Position numbers and translations under genes: made by a program
In this document: one piece after another, positions 53,864-62,222 of the stretch
Layout of the letters: the number at the start of each line of letters is the position of its first letter
How positions within the stretch are numbered: the stretch's first letter is position 1
Assembly (NCBI RefSeq): GCF_014695775.1
Contig: NZ_JACJOX010000068.1
Span: 29,908-93,907 of the forward strand
Length of the DNA stretch: 64,000 nucleotides
Reading direction: 5' to 3'
DNA from: Leptolyngbya sp. FACHB-60
GTDB lineage: Bacteria; Cyanobacteriota; Cyanobacteriia; Phormidesmidales; Phormidesmidaceae
Notes under the pieces: model-generated
Databases searched by the model: none
Told to the model about the DNA's origin: nothing
The model's input: only the letters and a program-made list of their open reading frames with translations

Positions 53864-54988
53864 TCATTCCTCCGCCTGCTGCCGAATCAACTGCTGCACC
53901 GCCGTCAGCGCCCGGTTCAGCTCCGGGCCTCGATAGGTGGGGTGCTGCTCAAAGGCCTGCTGCTCTTGCTCTAGCATCAGCACGTCTTCGCGCACCAGCC
54001 GTCGCAGCACAAAGCTCGCCGAGTTGGTGAAGGCCCGTTTGACGAACCGCCGCACCGCTAGTGGGGTTTTGTGCAGCTTCGGAAACCGCTCTAGAGAGGT
54101 AAAGTGCAGCAGATAAGCGCGGGTGTGAGTCTCGCTCACCGGGCAAAACAGGCAGTAAATCACGAAGTCATCCCCCAGGGTCGATCGCCAGTGGGGATAG
54201 TAATAGTAGACATCCAGCGGTTCAGGGTGCAGCTGACGTAAGGATGGAAAGATGAGCTGCGAAGCTGACCAGATTTTGTCGATGCGGTAGTAGCTCTCGG
54301 CATCGTAGTGGGCATGGACGTGGGTATCGTCAGCTTTTAGCTCGGCCAGTACCGGGTTAGCCCACACCTGAGCGCCGCCGTGCAGGTGGCCGTGGTACAT
54401 GTCCATTAGGTTCTCAATAAGGAATGAGTAATGGGCCTGCACGTCGATGGTGGTCAGCGAGCCAATGAAGTTGAGGTGCTCCCACTCGGGCACGCCCAGA
54501 GGAACCTGTTGCTCGGCCAGCTCTGCCTCACCGGGAAAGAGCCAGATAAAGCCGTCTTGCTCTTGCACGGGGTACTGTCGCAGCTGGCAGGTAGGCAGCT
54601 TTTGCTGAGGCTCTAGATAGGGTACGTGGGCGCAGCTACCGCTGGGGGCAAACTGCCAGCCGTGGTAGGTGCAAGCGATGTTGTCGCCCTCCACCGTGCC
54701 CTCGCTGAGCTTGACCTGACGATGGGGGCAGCGATCTTCGAGGGCGATCGGGGAGCCGGTGCGATCGCGGTACAGCACAATCGGCTGGTGCCATAGGTTC
54801 ACCGCTAGCGGCTGGGTGCCCAGTTCTTTGCTCTGGGCCACCACGTACCAGTGGTTGAGGTTAATTCCCAGTTCTCGTAGATGGCGTTTAGGAGCCGCAG
54901 CCTCGTGGGGCGTAGAGGAATCTTGACTATTCCCCAGATCAGGCTGTTTGAGGGTTGTGACCGCCGTGTCTCTCTCCAATCCGTCCAT
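53864..54988 (-). CDS. cruH: Rieske non-heme iron oxygenase, CruH-like (aromatic carotenoid methyl-group oxidation)
   Basis: A 374-aa terminal oxygenase alpha-subunit. The Rieske cluster motif is C87-P-H89 ... C106-T-Y-H109; the mononuclear iron site is in ENLMDMYHGHLH (N/D then H199 and H203). It starts 51 bp after the cruE stop on the same strand. In Synechococcus 7002 the Rieske enzyme CruH oxidises the C-18/C-18' methyls of renierapurpurin toward synechoxanthin. The gene pairing makes that assignment attractive; chlorophyllide or pheophorbide oxygenase-like enzymes share the fold and remain an alternative. No membrane anchor is obvious. Confidence 0.75.
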   Translation of the reverse strand: MDGLERDTAVTTLKQPDLGNSQDSSTPHEAAAPKRHLRELGINLNHWYVVAQSKELGTQPLAVNLWHQPIVLYRDRTGSPIALEDRCPHRQVKLSEGTVEGDNIACTYHGWQFAPSGSCAHVPYLEPQQKLPTCQLRQYPVQEQDGFIWLFPGEAELAEQQVPLGVPEWEHLNFIGSLTTIDVQAHYSFLIENLMDMYHGHLHGGAQVWANPVLAELKADDTHVHAHYDAESYYRIDKIWSASQLIFPSLRQLHPEPLDVYYYYPHWRSTLGDDFVIYCLFCPVSETHTRAYLLHFTSLERFPKLHKTPLAVRRFVKRAFTNSASFVLRRLVREDVLMLEQEQQAFEQHPTYRGPELNRALTAVQQLIRQQAEE

Positions 54989-55039
54989 CTCACACCTGCC
55001 CTATCGCTGAAGACAATCTGCCATGCCGGGGATGATCCC

Positions 55040-56995
55040 CTAAATTTTAAGCACCCCTTCGGGATTGACCGAGAGGATGGGACGGCGCTGCACCCCTTCG
55101 CGCTGCAAAATGGCGTTGGCCGCCAGCAAACCACTGCTCACCGCCCGCTCCATCAGGCCGCAGGGGAAGGGCATGCGCACCCAGTCACCCGCAAACAGGA
55201 GATTGTCAACGGCGGTAGCAGTCTGTGGACGGTTGGCAAAGCTGCCGGGGGGGAAGCCCGCGAAATTCTTCTGATTCACTAGCTGGCGGTGTAGCACGGT
55301 CGCGCCCTTTAGCTCTGGCACAATCTCGTAAAGCTCGGCCTCAAAGGTGTCGAGAATCTCGGCCTGGGTGGGAAATTCTTTTTCCTTGTAGCAGTAGGCG
55401 TGCAGCTCAACGACGCTGCCCCCGGTGCGTTCACCCCAGGCAATGTAGTCATCTTGAATGCGGTGGTAGAGGGTGATGCTGTCGGTAAGCCGGTAGCCCG
55501 AGAGGGAGGTAAACCAGCTGTGCTGCCAGTCGAAGTCGCGATCGAGCCAGAAGCGGCCGACGGCAAAGGGGTCAGCCACCTGGAGCTGATCGACCTGAGT
55601 GACCAGGGCGGCATCGATATCGCCCTCGGATAGAGAAAATAGAGCTTTGATGCCAGGAATGTCAGCGGCCATGACGTAGTAGTCGGCGGTGAGATCGTGG
55701 GCGACGTTGGGCACGCCATCGACATTGGCGGCAATTAGCTGAATGCGATCGCCCTCTCGCTGCAACACTTTAAACGTCGTCAGATTCTCCTGCGCTGGAC
55801 CGGCCAGCACCGCGCCGTCGCTGGCGTAGGCGGCCCCGTGGCAGGGGCAGAGGTAGCCCTCAGCAGTCGTGGTCACCTGGCGCTGCACGCTACAGCCCTG
55901 GTGGGTGCAGGTCAACGATAGGGCCGTTTTAGCCCCTGGTGCCACCGAGTAGACGCTGTCGCCCGCGCCGAAGTATTCCATGGTGTCTGAACTCAGGAGC
56001 GGGTTGCGATCGACCCAGAAGGGCACCGGGTTGACGGCAACGCTGCCCTTTTGGTAGGTCACCCCAGCGACTTGGCCCCCCTGCCAGGCCACCTGGCTGA
56101 CGGTCACGCCAGTCAGCACCTGCCCGCCGTTGGCTTGGATGGCGGCAACCATGGGGTCGACTAGCGATCGCCCCATGTCTTGACGGGTGCCGTTAAAGGC
56201 CAGCCCCTCGGGGTTGCCAAAGAAATAGAAGTGAAAGAACTGCATCAGCTCCCCGGCACTCAGCACATCGGGGGAGTTGAGGCTTGACTTAGCGAAGGGC
56301 AAAAAGTAGAGGTCGTAGAGCCCCCTAGGAAAGTCGTTGCCCACCCATTCGGTCACCGACAGCTGGTCAAGGCGTTCGTAGGTCTGGGGATTGCGGAAGC
56401 CGGTAATTTCTCGAAAAACCTGGAGATGCTTGAGGTGGGTAAGGTTGATGCCCCATTCCAGCCGATTCGAAGACGAGATCGCCAGATCGACAATATTCCA
56501 CGGAAACGCCGAATTGCTGGGGCGAAAGACCTCGGGGTCGTAGTGGTCTTTATAGACCAGCGAATAGTAGTCGAGGGACTTAAAATTTTGCTGAATGCTC
56601 AGCTCGTCAACCAGGCCAAACAGGTTGTAGTACTGGGGAAAAAAGCCGTGGAAGCCGTGCTCCATCATGAAGGAGTCGTCGCCCACCTGGATGGGCCAGC
56701 TGGCAATTTTGCCGCCCAGCTGGGGCGATCGCTCTAGCAGCGTCACCGCTACGCCGCGCTGGCTAAGCTCGTAGGCCGCCGCCAGCCCTGCCAGGCCACC
56801 GCCAATTATCACCGCCGTAGTGGGCTTGCCGACCTGGGTGGGCAGTTCAAGTCGATCGCGCTGAAACACCGTGGGCTGGGGTTTGCTCAGGCGTGAATAG
56901 CTCAGTAGTGCTGCTATCCCCCCAACGCCAAACAGCTTGAGGACGTTGCGACGGGCCAGGGTTTGGGCAAACAGCCCCTCTAGGGATTGACTCAT
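55040..56995 (-). CDS. cruE: CruE/CrtU-like beta-carotene desaturase/methyltransferase with inserted Rieske domain
   Basis: A 651-aa FAD enzyme related to phytoene desaturases. After a basic-hydrophobic start (ARRNVLKLFGVGGIAALL), VIIGGGLAGLAAAYELSQRG is the FAD motif (62-81) and LERSPQLGGKIAS follows; LLFAGDWVRMPFPCGLMERAVSSGLLAANAIL is the C-terminal FAD contact. Residues about 350-420 are a Rieske [2Fe-2S] insertion with C363-T-H-x-x-C and C383-P-C-H386, the cytochrome b6f style with an extra disulfide pair. CruE converts beta-carotene to renierapurpurin in synechoxanthin synthesis. Transcribed with cruH immediately downstream. Confidence 0.82.
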   Translation of the reverse strand: MSQSLEGLFAQTLARRNVLKLFGVGGIAALLSYSRLSKPQPTVFQRDRLELPTQVGKPTTAVIIGGGLAGLAAAYELSQRGVAVTLLERSPQLGGKIASWPIQVGDDSFMMEHGFHGFFPQYYNLFGLVDELSIQQNFKSLDYYSLVYKDHYDPEVFRPSNSAFPWNIVDLAISSSNRLEWGINLTHLKHLQVFREITGFRNPQTYERLDQLSVTEWVGNDFPRGLYDLYFLPFAKSSLNSPDVLSAGELMQFFHFYFFGNPEGLAFNGTRQDMGRSLVDPMVAAIQANGGQVLTGVTVSQVAWQGGQVAGVTYQKGSVAVNPVPFWVDRNPLLSSDTMEYFGAGDSVYSVAPGAKTALSLTCTHQGCSVQRQVTTTAEGYLCPCHGAAYASDGAVLAGPAQENLTTFKVLQREGDRIQLIAANVDGVPNVAHDLTADYYVMAADIPGIKALFSLSEGDIDAALVTQVDQLQVADPFAVGRFWLDRDFDWQHSWFTSLSGYRLTDSITLYHRIQDDYIAWGERTGGSVVELHAYCYKEKEFPTQAEILDTFEAELYEIVPELKGATVLHRQLVNQKNFAGFPPGSFANRPQTATAVDNLLFAGDWVRMPFPCGLMERAVSSGLLAANAILQREGVQRRPILSVNPEGVLKI

Positions 56996-57156
56996 CTGAA
57001 GTTTTAGGCGTTGCTTGGGTCAGACTCGCTTGGGGATGTTCCCCAGGGTGTGTGGAGAGCGACTTGGGCATTAACGGTAACACAGTCTCTCGGCCAGGAG
57101 AGGGGCATCTGGCGCTCCCGGCTAAAGGAGGCTGCATCCCGCGTGGAACCTGTTAA

Positions 57157-57187
57157 AGACTGTAGTATTAAGTTGCCTTTACAGTCT
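57157..57187 (+). promoter_or_regulatory. 8-bp inverted repeat just upstream of the ABC-2 permease start
   Basis: AGACTGTA (57157-57164) and TACAGTCT (57180-57187) are perfect inverted copies 15 bp apart, ending 10 bp before the ATG at 57198 in the divergent cruE/permease region. It could be an operator or a leader hairpin; nothing identifies the regulator. Confidence 0.4.
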
Positions 57188-57197
57188 ACTCATCCTG

Positions 57198-57971
57198 ATG
57201 AAATACGCGCGAGAGACCCTGGCGGTTGCCCAGCGAATCTTAGTCGAGCTGTGGCGGCGGCGGCGCAGTCTGGTTTTTTGGGCAATTTTTCCGGTTATTC
57301 TGCTAATTCTCAACAGTTTGATCTTGCAGGAGCGGTTGCAGATTACCCTGGCCGAGGCCTATACCCAGGCGGCTCCCTCGACCCTGGTAGGGGCGGCGCT
57401 GTTCTTTAGCGGACTGGGGGGCAGCGTGGCTACGGTGGTTTCAGAGCGGGAGCAGAAGACGCTGAAGCGCCTGTTTTTGTCGCCCTTGAGCGGGGTGTCG
57501 TATTTTTTAGGCATTTGCCTGGCCTACGGGGTGATTGGGCTGGCTCAGGCGGCTCTGGTGTATGCGATCGCCCTCTCCCAGGGGGCCACCCTCGACGGCA
57601 ACCCCCTCGCCAACCTGCTGATTGTGGGGCTCAGCATTGCCGCCTATGTGGGGGTGGGGTTTGTGCTGGGCACCCAACTGGCCCGCCGCACCGAAGACGT
57701 CAACGCCCTAATCGCGGCCTTCGGTATTCCACTAATGATTTTGGGAGGCACCTTTTTGCCCACGGCATTTTTTCCGGACTCCCTTGCCCAGCTCACCCGG
57801 TACAACCCCATCTATCACATGATCGAAGCCCTATCGGGAGTAGTGGTTGAGGGTAGCACCCTAGCGGACGTGGGTGAGCACGTGAAGTTTTTGGGACTGT
57901 TCGCGATCGCTATGGTAGTCACCGGCTGGCTGGCCTACCGCCGTATGGTGCAGGTTGAGCGTCAGCTCTAG
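57198..57971 (+). CDS. ABC-2 type transporter permease
   Basis: A 257-aa integral membrane permease with six helices: LVFWAIFPVILLILNSLIL, TLVGAALFFSGLGGSVATVV, YFLGICLAYGVIGLAQAALVYAIAL, LLIVGLSIAAYVGVGFVLGTQLA, LIAAFGIPLMILGGTFLPT and FLGLFAIAMVVTGWLAYRR. EREQKTLKRLFLSPLSG is the signature ABC-2 cytoplasmic loop. The ATPase that must partner it is not adjacent, so the export substrate (often drug, lipid or polysaccharide) is unknown. Confidence 0.92.
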   Translation: MKYARETLAVAQRILVELWRRRRSLVFWAIFPVILLILNSLILQERLQITLAEAYTQAAPSTLVGAALFFSGLGGSVATVVSEREQKTLKRLFLSPLSGVSYFLGICLAYGVIGLAQAALVYAIALSQGATLDGNPLANLLIVGLSIAAYVGVGFVLGTQLARRTEDVNALIAAFGIPLMILGGTFLPTAFFPDSLAQLTRYNPIYHMIEALSGVVVEGSTLADVGEHVKFLGLFAIAMVVTGWLAYRRMVQVERQL

Positions 57972-58100
57972 GAGCTACATAGATCCGGTTCTGAGCTGAA
58001 GCGATACAGTGATAAGGATGCTTCCTCGGCCGATCGCGCCGCCTTTGCAATAGCGGCCCACCTTTAGGAACGCTTCTATAGACAATCATTGCCCCCTTCT

Positions 58101-58862
58101 GTGAGTTTCAATTACCCCGTTTTAGTCGTTGTTCATCAGCCCACCTCCAGCTCAGGCCTGGTGGGAGAGGTGCTGCGCGACCTGGGCTTTGCCCTCGATA
58201 TCCGCTGTCCGGCCCTGGGCCACCCGCTGCCTGCCAATCTCGATCGCCACAGCGGCACGATGGTGTTTGGTGGCCCCATGAGCGCCAACGACGACCACCT
58301 CGACTTCATCAGCCAAGAACTCAACTGGATTACCCTCGCCCTCGCCGCCGAAAAACCTTACCTGGGCATTTGCTTAGGAGCGCAGCTGCTGGCCCGTGCC
58401 TTGGGAGCCTCCGTTACACCTCACCCCACAGGCCGGCGCGAGATCGGCTACTACCCTATCCTGCCGACCCCAGCGGGTCAGGGAGTGTTTCCTGGCCCGC
58501 TAATGGTTTACCAGTGGCATCAAGAGGGGTTTACGCTGCCCCAGGGCAGCCACCTGCTGGCCACTGGCACCACCTTTCCGCACGAGGCGTTTGGCTACGG
58601 CAAGCGAGCCTACGGGTTGCAGTTTCATCCCGAAATTACCGCTACTATGGTCAACCATTGGACGACCGAAGGGGCCGACCAGCTAACCTACCCCGGCGCC
58701 CAGGGGCGAGCCTATCACCTCAGCCAGCATCGCCTTTATGGTGCGGCAGTAGAGGGCTGGCTGAGGCGGTTTTTAGCTGATTGGCTTGGGGTCACCCCTC
58801 AGGCCGAGGCGCATTGGGAACAGCATCGCCCTGTTCACCACAGCCCCCAAGGGATTGTTTAA
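58101..58862 (+). CDS. Class I glutamine amidotransferase-like protein
   Basis: About 253 aa from GTG 58101; the frame opens at a TTG at 58089. The nucleophile elbow GICLGAQLLARALG carries the catalytic cysteine; VYQWHQEGFTLP and LQFHPEIT (histidine and glutamate of the triad) follow. DDHLDFISQELNWI precedes the elbow, as in the GMP-synthase-like stand-alone group (GATase1). Members release ammonia from glutamine or hydrolyse gamma-glutamyl bonds; the partner is not visible. A hairpin lies just after the stop. Confidence 0.9.
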   Translation: MSFNYPVLVVVHQPTSSSGLVGEVLRDLGFALDIRCPALGHPLPANLDRHSGTMVFGGPMSANDDHLDFISQELNWITLALAAEKPYLGICLGAQLLARALGASVTPHPTGRREIGYYPILPTPAGQGVFPGPLMVYQWHQEGFTLPQGSHLLATGTTFPHEAFGYGKRAYGLQFHPEITATMVNHWTTEGADQLTYPGAQGRAYHLSQHRLYGAAVEGWLRRFLADWLGVTPQAEAHWEQHRPVHHSPQGIV

Positions 58863-58872
58863 CCGTTCGCGA

Positions 58873-58898
58873 TTGCGGCCCACAAGTTGTGGCCGCAA
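58873..58898 (+). terminator. Hairpin after the amidotransferase gene
   Basis: TTGCGGCC(C)ACAA and TTGTGGCCGCAA pair over 12 bp with one bulged base and a G loop, 10 bp past the stop codon. There is no T tract, so it is likely an attenuator or mRNA-end hairpin. Confidence 0.55.
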
Positions 58899-58939
58899 CC
58901 GGCTAAATCATTCCATTCTCAAGCAAGAGGACATCGCTG

Positions 58940-59842
58940 GTGAACATTGGGATAATTGGCACCGGGTTAATGGGATCGCCCATGGCCCTCAGGCTGCTGT
59001 CGGCGGGCCATAAAGTTTGGGTCTACAACCGCACTCCGGCCCGGCTCATACCTCTAGAGCTGGCGGGGGCCAAGGTTTGCGCTACGCCCTTGGCTCTAAT
59101 TCAGAACGTGGAAGCCGTTATCTTTATGGTCACCAACGGGGAGGCGGTGCGATCGCTCCTTGAAGACATAGATTTAGGCGATCGCGAAGCGTCCCCGGAT
59201 GAGAATCGCCCCTCGCCCCTCGCCGACAAAGCCATCATTCAAATGGGCACCATTGCCCCCGCCGAGAGTCAGCAGCTTGGCCAAATGGTGGCCCAAGCCG
59301 GAGGTACCTACCTAGAAGCCCCAGTTTTGGGCAGCATCCCCGAAGCTAAAAACGGCAAGCTGATCATCATGGCCGGAGCCGAAAATGAGGCCTATCAACG
59401 CTGGCAGCCCCTGCTGGAATGCTTAGGCACTACTCTCTACCACGTCGGCCCCGTGGGCAGTGCAGCCACCCTCAAGCTGACTATGAATCAGCTGATTGGC
59501 TCGCTCACCGCCGCCTTTGCTCAAAGTCTAGGGCTAGTGCAGGCGACTGGTATCAATGTCGATATCTTCATGGCGGTGTTGCGCCAGAGCGCTCTCTACG
59601 CCCCCACCTTCGACAAAAAGCTGCACCGCATGCAGACCCGCCAGTTTGCCGACCCCAACTTTCCGACCAAACATTTGCTCAAGGATATGGGGCTATTTGT
59701 ATCTGCCGCCAAGTCTGCTGGGCTTTCCCCATTCCCCGCTGAAAGTGTGCGCCAGCTAGTTGAGCAGGCCGTGCAGGCTGGGTTCGACGACGATGACTAC
59801 GCGGCCCTATTCAATATCGTTAGCCCTATCCCCAAACCTTAG
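58940..59842 (+). CDS. NAD(P)-dependent beta-hydroxyacid dehydrogenase (GLYR/3-hydroxyisobutyrate dehydrogenase-like)
   Basis: A 300-aa two-domain dehydrogenase. NIGIIGTGLMGSPMALRLLSAGHKVWVYNRT is the nucleotide-binding loop and the NADP-favouring end of strand 2; VIFMVTNGEAV and IIQMGTIAPAESQQL (the substrate-binding signature) follow; catalytic lysine is in GSAATLKLTMNQLIG and KDMGLFVSAAKSAGL closes it. Relatives reduce glyoxylate or succinate semialdehyde (GLYR) or oxidise 3-hydroxyisobutyrate. Both fit photorespiratory metabolism; the substrate is not certain. The GTG start at 58940 has AAGAGGA upstream. Confidence 0.9.
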   Translation: MNIGIIGTGLMGSPMALRLLSAGHKVWVYNRTPARLIPLELAGAKVCATPLALIQNVEAVIFMVTNGEAVRSLLEDIDLGDREASPDENRPSPLADKAIIQMGTIAPAESQQLGQMVAQAGGTYLEAPVLGSIPEAKNGKLIIMAGAENEAYQRWQPLLECLGTTLYHVGPVGSAATLKLTMNQLIGSLTAAFAQSLGLVQATGINVDIFMAVLRQSALYAPTFDKKLHRMQTRQFADPNFPTKHLLKDMGLFVSAAKSAGLSPFPAESVRQLVEQAVQAGFDDDDYAALFNIVSPIPKP

Positions 59843-60219
59843 TAACGCGCTAATCCAATGGGCGAACTTCTCCAGAATGGACGGTGGGCCAAAACTGTTC
59901 TGAAGTTTGACTAAATATTACGGCTTTCAACATTCCGTAAAGCCGCATCCGAGTTTTTGTGTTATTTTTGGGCATCTTTTATCACAACCAAAGGTTAATT
60001 ACTACTGAAGCGTTGCCCTCAAAACATCAAGGGCCGAGGAGCAGTTGCCCTGCCATGGTGGTCAATTGCCCCATTACGGGTTAGTTCACCTATAGGCAAA
60101 CGTGTGATAAAAGTTCAGTTAATCTACCGCGAAATTGATGTTGCCACGGAGGCATCCTTGTGTAAAATCGTGGGCAATATCTGTAACCCCTAGCGCCCCA
60201 TTAAGGAGGTGAGACTTAT
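59843..60219 (+). promoter_or_regulatory. Intergenic region with a promoter and strong Shine-Dalgarno for the DUF2949 gene
   Basis: CGGCTTT (59921-59927) pairs with AAAGCCG (59939-59945), a small hairpin followed 8 nt later by TTTTT, a possible weak terminator for the upstream dehydrogenase. TTGCCA (60141-60146) and TAAAAT (60163-60168), 16 bp apart, are a good -35/-10 pair. TAAGGAGGT (60202-60210) is a near-perfect anti-Shine-Dalgarno match 9 nt before the ATG. The remainder shows nothing else. Confidence 0.55.
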
Positions 60220-60411
60220 ATGACGGTGAGCACTCAACCCAATCTCATTCGGTTTCTACAGGATGAATTGGCTATTTCGACGGCCTCAATTCAGGTCGCC
60301 CTAAAGCACAGCGAGCAAGACCCTGGCCCGTTGCCCATGATTCTGTGGCAGTACGGTTTGGTAACCCTGGAGCAACTAGAGCAGATCTATGACTGGATGG
60401 AAGCGGCTTAA
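60220..60411 (+). CDS. DUF2949 family small protein
   Basis: A 63-aa cyanobacterial protein: LIRFLQDELAISTASIQVALKHSEQDPGPLPMILWQYGLVTLEQLEQIYDWME is the DUF2949 core. The family is cyanobacteria-specific and uncharacterised. The sequence reads like two helical hairpins and may bind another protein. It has its own promoter, an ideal ribosome-binding site and an intrinsic terminator, so it is monocistronic and probably well expressed. Confidence 0.9.
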   Translation: MTVSTQPNLIRFLQDELAISTASIQVALKHSEQDPGPLPMILWQYGLVTLEQLEQIYDWMEAA

Positions 60412-60437
60412 GCCAAAGGCAACCTTGCCTAACTTTT

Positions 60438-60474
60438 GAGAGGCGTAGCACCGGCTGCGCCTCTTGCCGTTTTT
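60438..60474 (+). terminator. Intrinsic terminator of the DUF2949 gene
   Basis: GAGAGGCGTAGC and GCTGCGCCTCTT form a stem of 11-12 bp with one G-T pair around a short ACCG loop; GCCGTTTTT follows. Confidence 0.85.
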
Positions 60475-60488
60475 AAAGGGCATTGAAC

Positions 60489-61031
60489 TTACTCGAAGAC
60501 TAAGAGCCACAGGTCAGCGACGGCCACCTCCCACCCCGGCAGTAGGTCAGGCACCGTTAGGCGATCGCCATCTCTCAAAAGAATTGCTTCACCCCCAGCT
60601 CGATACACCTCCACACAACGAGTCTGAGGATCAACGAGAATGCCTACCTGAGTACCCAGGGCGAGAAAATCTTGGATTTTGCTCCGCAGCTTCGTCAGTT
60701 TGTCGGTTGGCGATTTCACCTCGACCATCAGGTCGGGAGCAAGTTCCGCAAAGGAGCGAGGGCTACGCCGTAGCCGCTCAGCTTTGACAAACGAAACATC
60801 GGGGGCGCGAGTGTCAGCGTTAGGCAATATGAAGCCAGCGCTAGAACCCGTGACTCGACCGATTTGACGGGGGCGTACCCAGTTGCCAAGCACTCGCGCC
60901 AGTTCAATCGAGACCTCGTCTGACTCGTAGCTGGAGGGGCTCATAATTGTCACTTCACCATCTACCAACTCCATTCGATAGTCGGGGTGTGCGGCCTGAA
61001 GTCTCTCTAATTCGTGAATTGTTAGCGCCAT
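60489..61031 (-). CDS. Uma2 family putative endonuclease
   Basis: A 180-aa protein of the Uma2/DUF820 group, a PD-(D/E)xK-fold family greatly expanded in cyanobacteria. YRMELVDGEVTIMSPSS, SSAGFILPNADTRAPDVSFVKAER and PDLMVEVKSPTDKLTKLRSKIQDFLALGTQVGILVDPQTRCVEVYR contain the D, E-x-K (VEVKSP) and late aspartate positions of the nuclease fold. Function and targets are unknown in general. Confidence 0.92.
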   Translation of the reverse strand: MALTIHELERLQAAHPDYRMELVDGEVTIMSPSSYESDEVSIELARVLGNWVRPRQIGRVTGSSAGFILPNADTRAPDVSFVKAERLRRSPRSFAELAPDLMVEVKSPTDKLTKLRSKIQDFLALGTQVGILVDPQTRCVEVYRAGGEAILLRDGDRLTVPDLLPGWEVAVADLWLLVFE

Positions 61032-61073
61032 GACTTAACCCTCGTAGCAGAGGTGTTTGCTTCATCATAACCA

Positions 61074-62201
61074 TCAGCCTAGCTGCTCTAAAAGGTCACG
61101 GATTGCTAGAGCAGTGGCAGGGGCGAGGAGGACGCCGTTGCGGTAGTGGCCGGTGGCCAGCCAAATATTACTGTAGCCCGTCAAGGATTGGATAACTGGA
61201 GCAGCTTGGCCCTGAGGTCGAGGGCGGAGGCCAGACCAGCGATGGGTAATCTTGCCTGTCGCTAGAGCTGGGCAGTAGGCGATCGCACTGGCTAACACCT
61301 CATCCAGCCGCTCGGCCTCAGGCTTTATGGCCAGGGCTTCGTCTAAGCCGGTATCGGGCGGAAACTCTACCGTGGCCCCCACCCAGTAGTCGCCATCGCC
61401 TAGGGGCACCAGGTGAATGTCGTTGCCATTGACCACAGGCTGAAAGTCGAAATTTCCCAAAGGTTCGTCCAGATGAAGACGGAGAGCTTGACCCAGCACT
61501 GGGCCAACGTCTGTAGGCTGGTAAAGGGCTTGGGTGAGGGGCAGAGACCCTAAGCCTGCGGAAATCACGATCGCATCCGCTGCAAAGCTTTGATTTGCAG
61601 TATGCACAGCGCCACAGCGCCGTCCTTCCTGAGATGAAGCCTCCAGATCAGACTCGTCAAACCCCACGACCGGCTCACCAAAGTGGAACTCAGCCCCGTT
61701 CGCCTGGGCACCAGCTACTAGCGCCAGCGTGAGATCGGTAGGATTGACCTGGAAATCTTGGGACGAGTAGATGCCGGCGACGACTCCAGCGGTGCTGAGG
61801 TGGGGACAGCGATCGCCCACCTGCTCCGGTTCCCACAATTCCAGCTCATACCCCTGTTTGTGGCGGATTGCTTGAAGCGATCGCCACCGGGGCAGTTCCT
61901 CCGCCGCAAAACACAGGCTGAGAATACCGTGGGTATTGTGTTGAATTTCGCGCCCCGTCAGCGCTTCCAGCTCTGGAATCAGGGTTTGATAGCGTTTGAG
62001 ACTGCGCTCTCGAAGTTGCCAGTTGCGGCCTTTCACCTTGTGGCTAATCACCGCCATGCCCACCCCTAAGGCGGCGGCGGTAGAACCCTGGGCTGGGGCG
62101 GTCTGATCGACTACCGTAACCTGAATCCCCTGGCAGAGGCTCAGTTCGTAGGCGATCGCGGCCCCCACAACGCCGCAGCCGATGATGGTGATGTGCTTCA
62201 A
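61074..62201 (-). CDS. FAD-dependent amino-acid oxidase-like protein (DAO/ThiO family)
   Basis: A 375-aa oxidase: ITIIGCGVVGAAIAYELSL is the FAD motif, GSTAAALGVGMAVIS the conserved lid, and WLATGHYRNGVLLAPATALAIRDLL the C-terminal FAD contact, nearly identical in style to the ThiO part of the thiO-thiG fusion at 31781. WSGLRPRPQGQAAPVI is the substrate-arginine region. It probably oxidises glycine or a related amino acid. It starts 21 bp after the psbQ stop and is likely co-transcribed with it. Confidence 0.88.
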   Translation of the reverse strand: MKHITIIGCGVVGAAIAYELSLCQGIQVTVVDQTAPAQGSTAAALGVGMAVISHKVKGRNWQLRERSLKRYQTLIPELEALTGREIQHNTHGILSLCFAAEELPRWRSLQAIRHKQGYELELWEPEQVGDRCPHLSTAGVVAGIYSSQDFQVNPTDLTLALVAGAQANGAEFHFGEPVVGFDESDLEASSQEGRRCGAVHTANQSFAADAIVISAGLGSLPLTQALYQPTDVGPVLGQALRLHLDEPLGNFDFQPVVNGNDIHLVPLGDGDYWVGATVEFPPDTGLDEALAIKPEAERLDEVLASAIAYCPALATGKITHRWSGLRPRPQGQAAPVIQSLTGYSNIWLATGHYRNGVLLAPATALAIRDLLEQLG

Positions 62202-62222
62202 GGGAGGGTGAACTGAGTCAGT

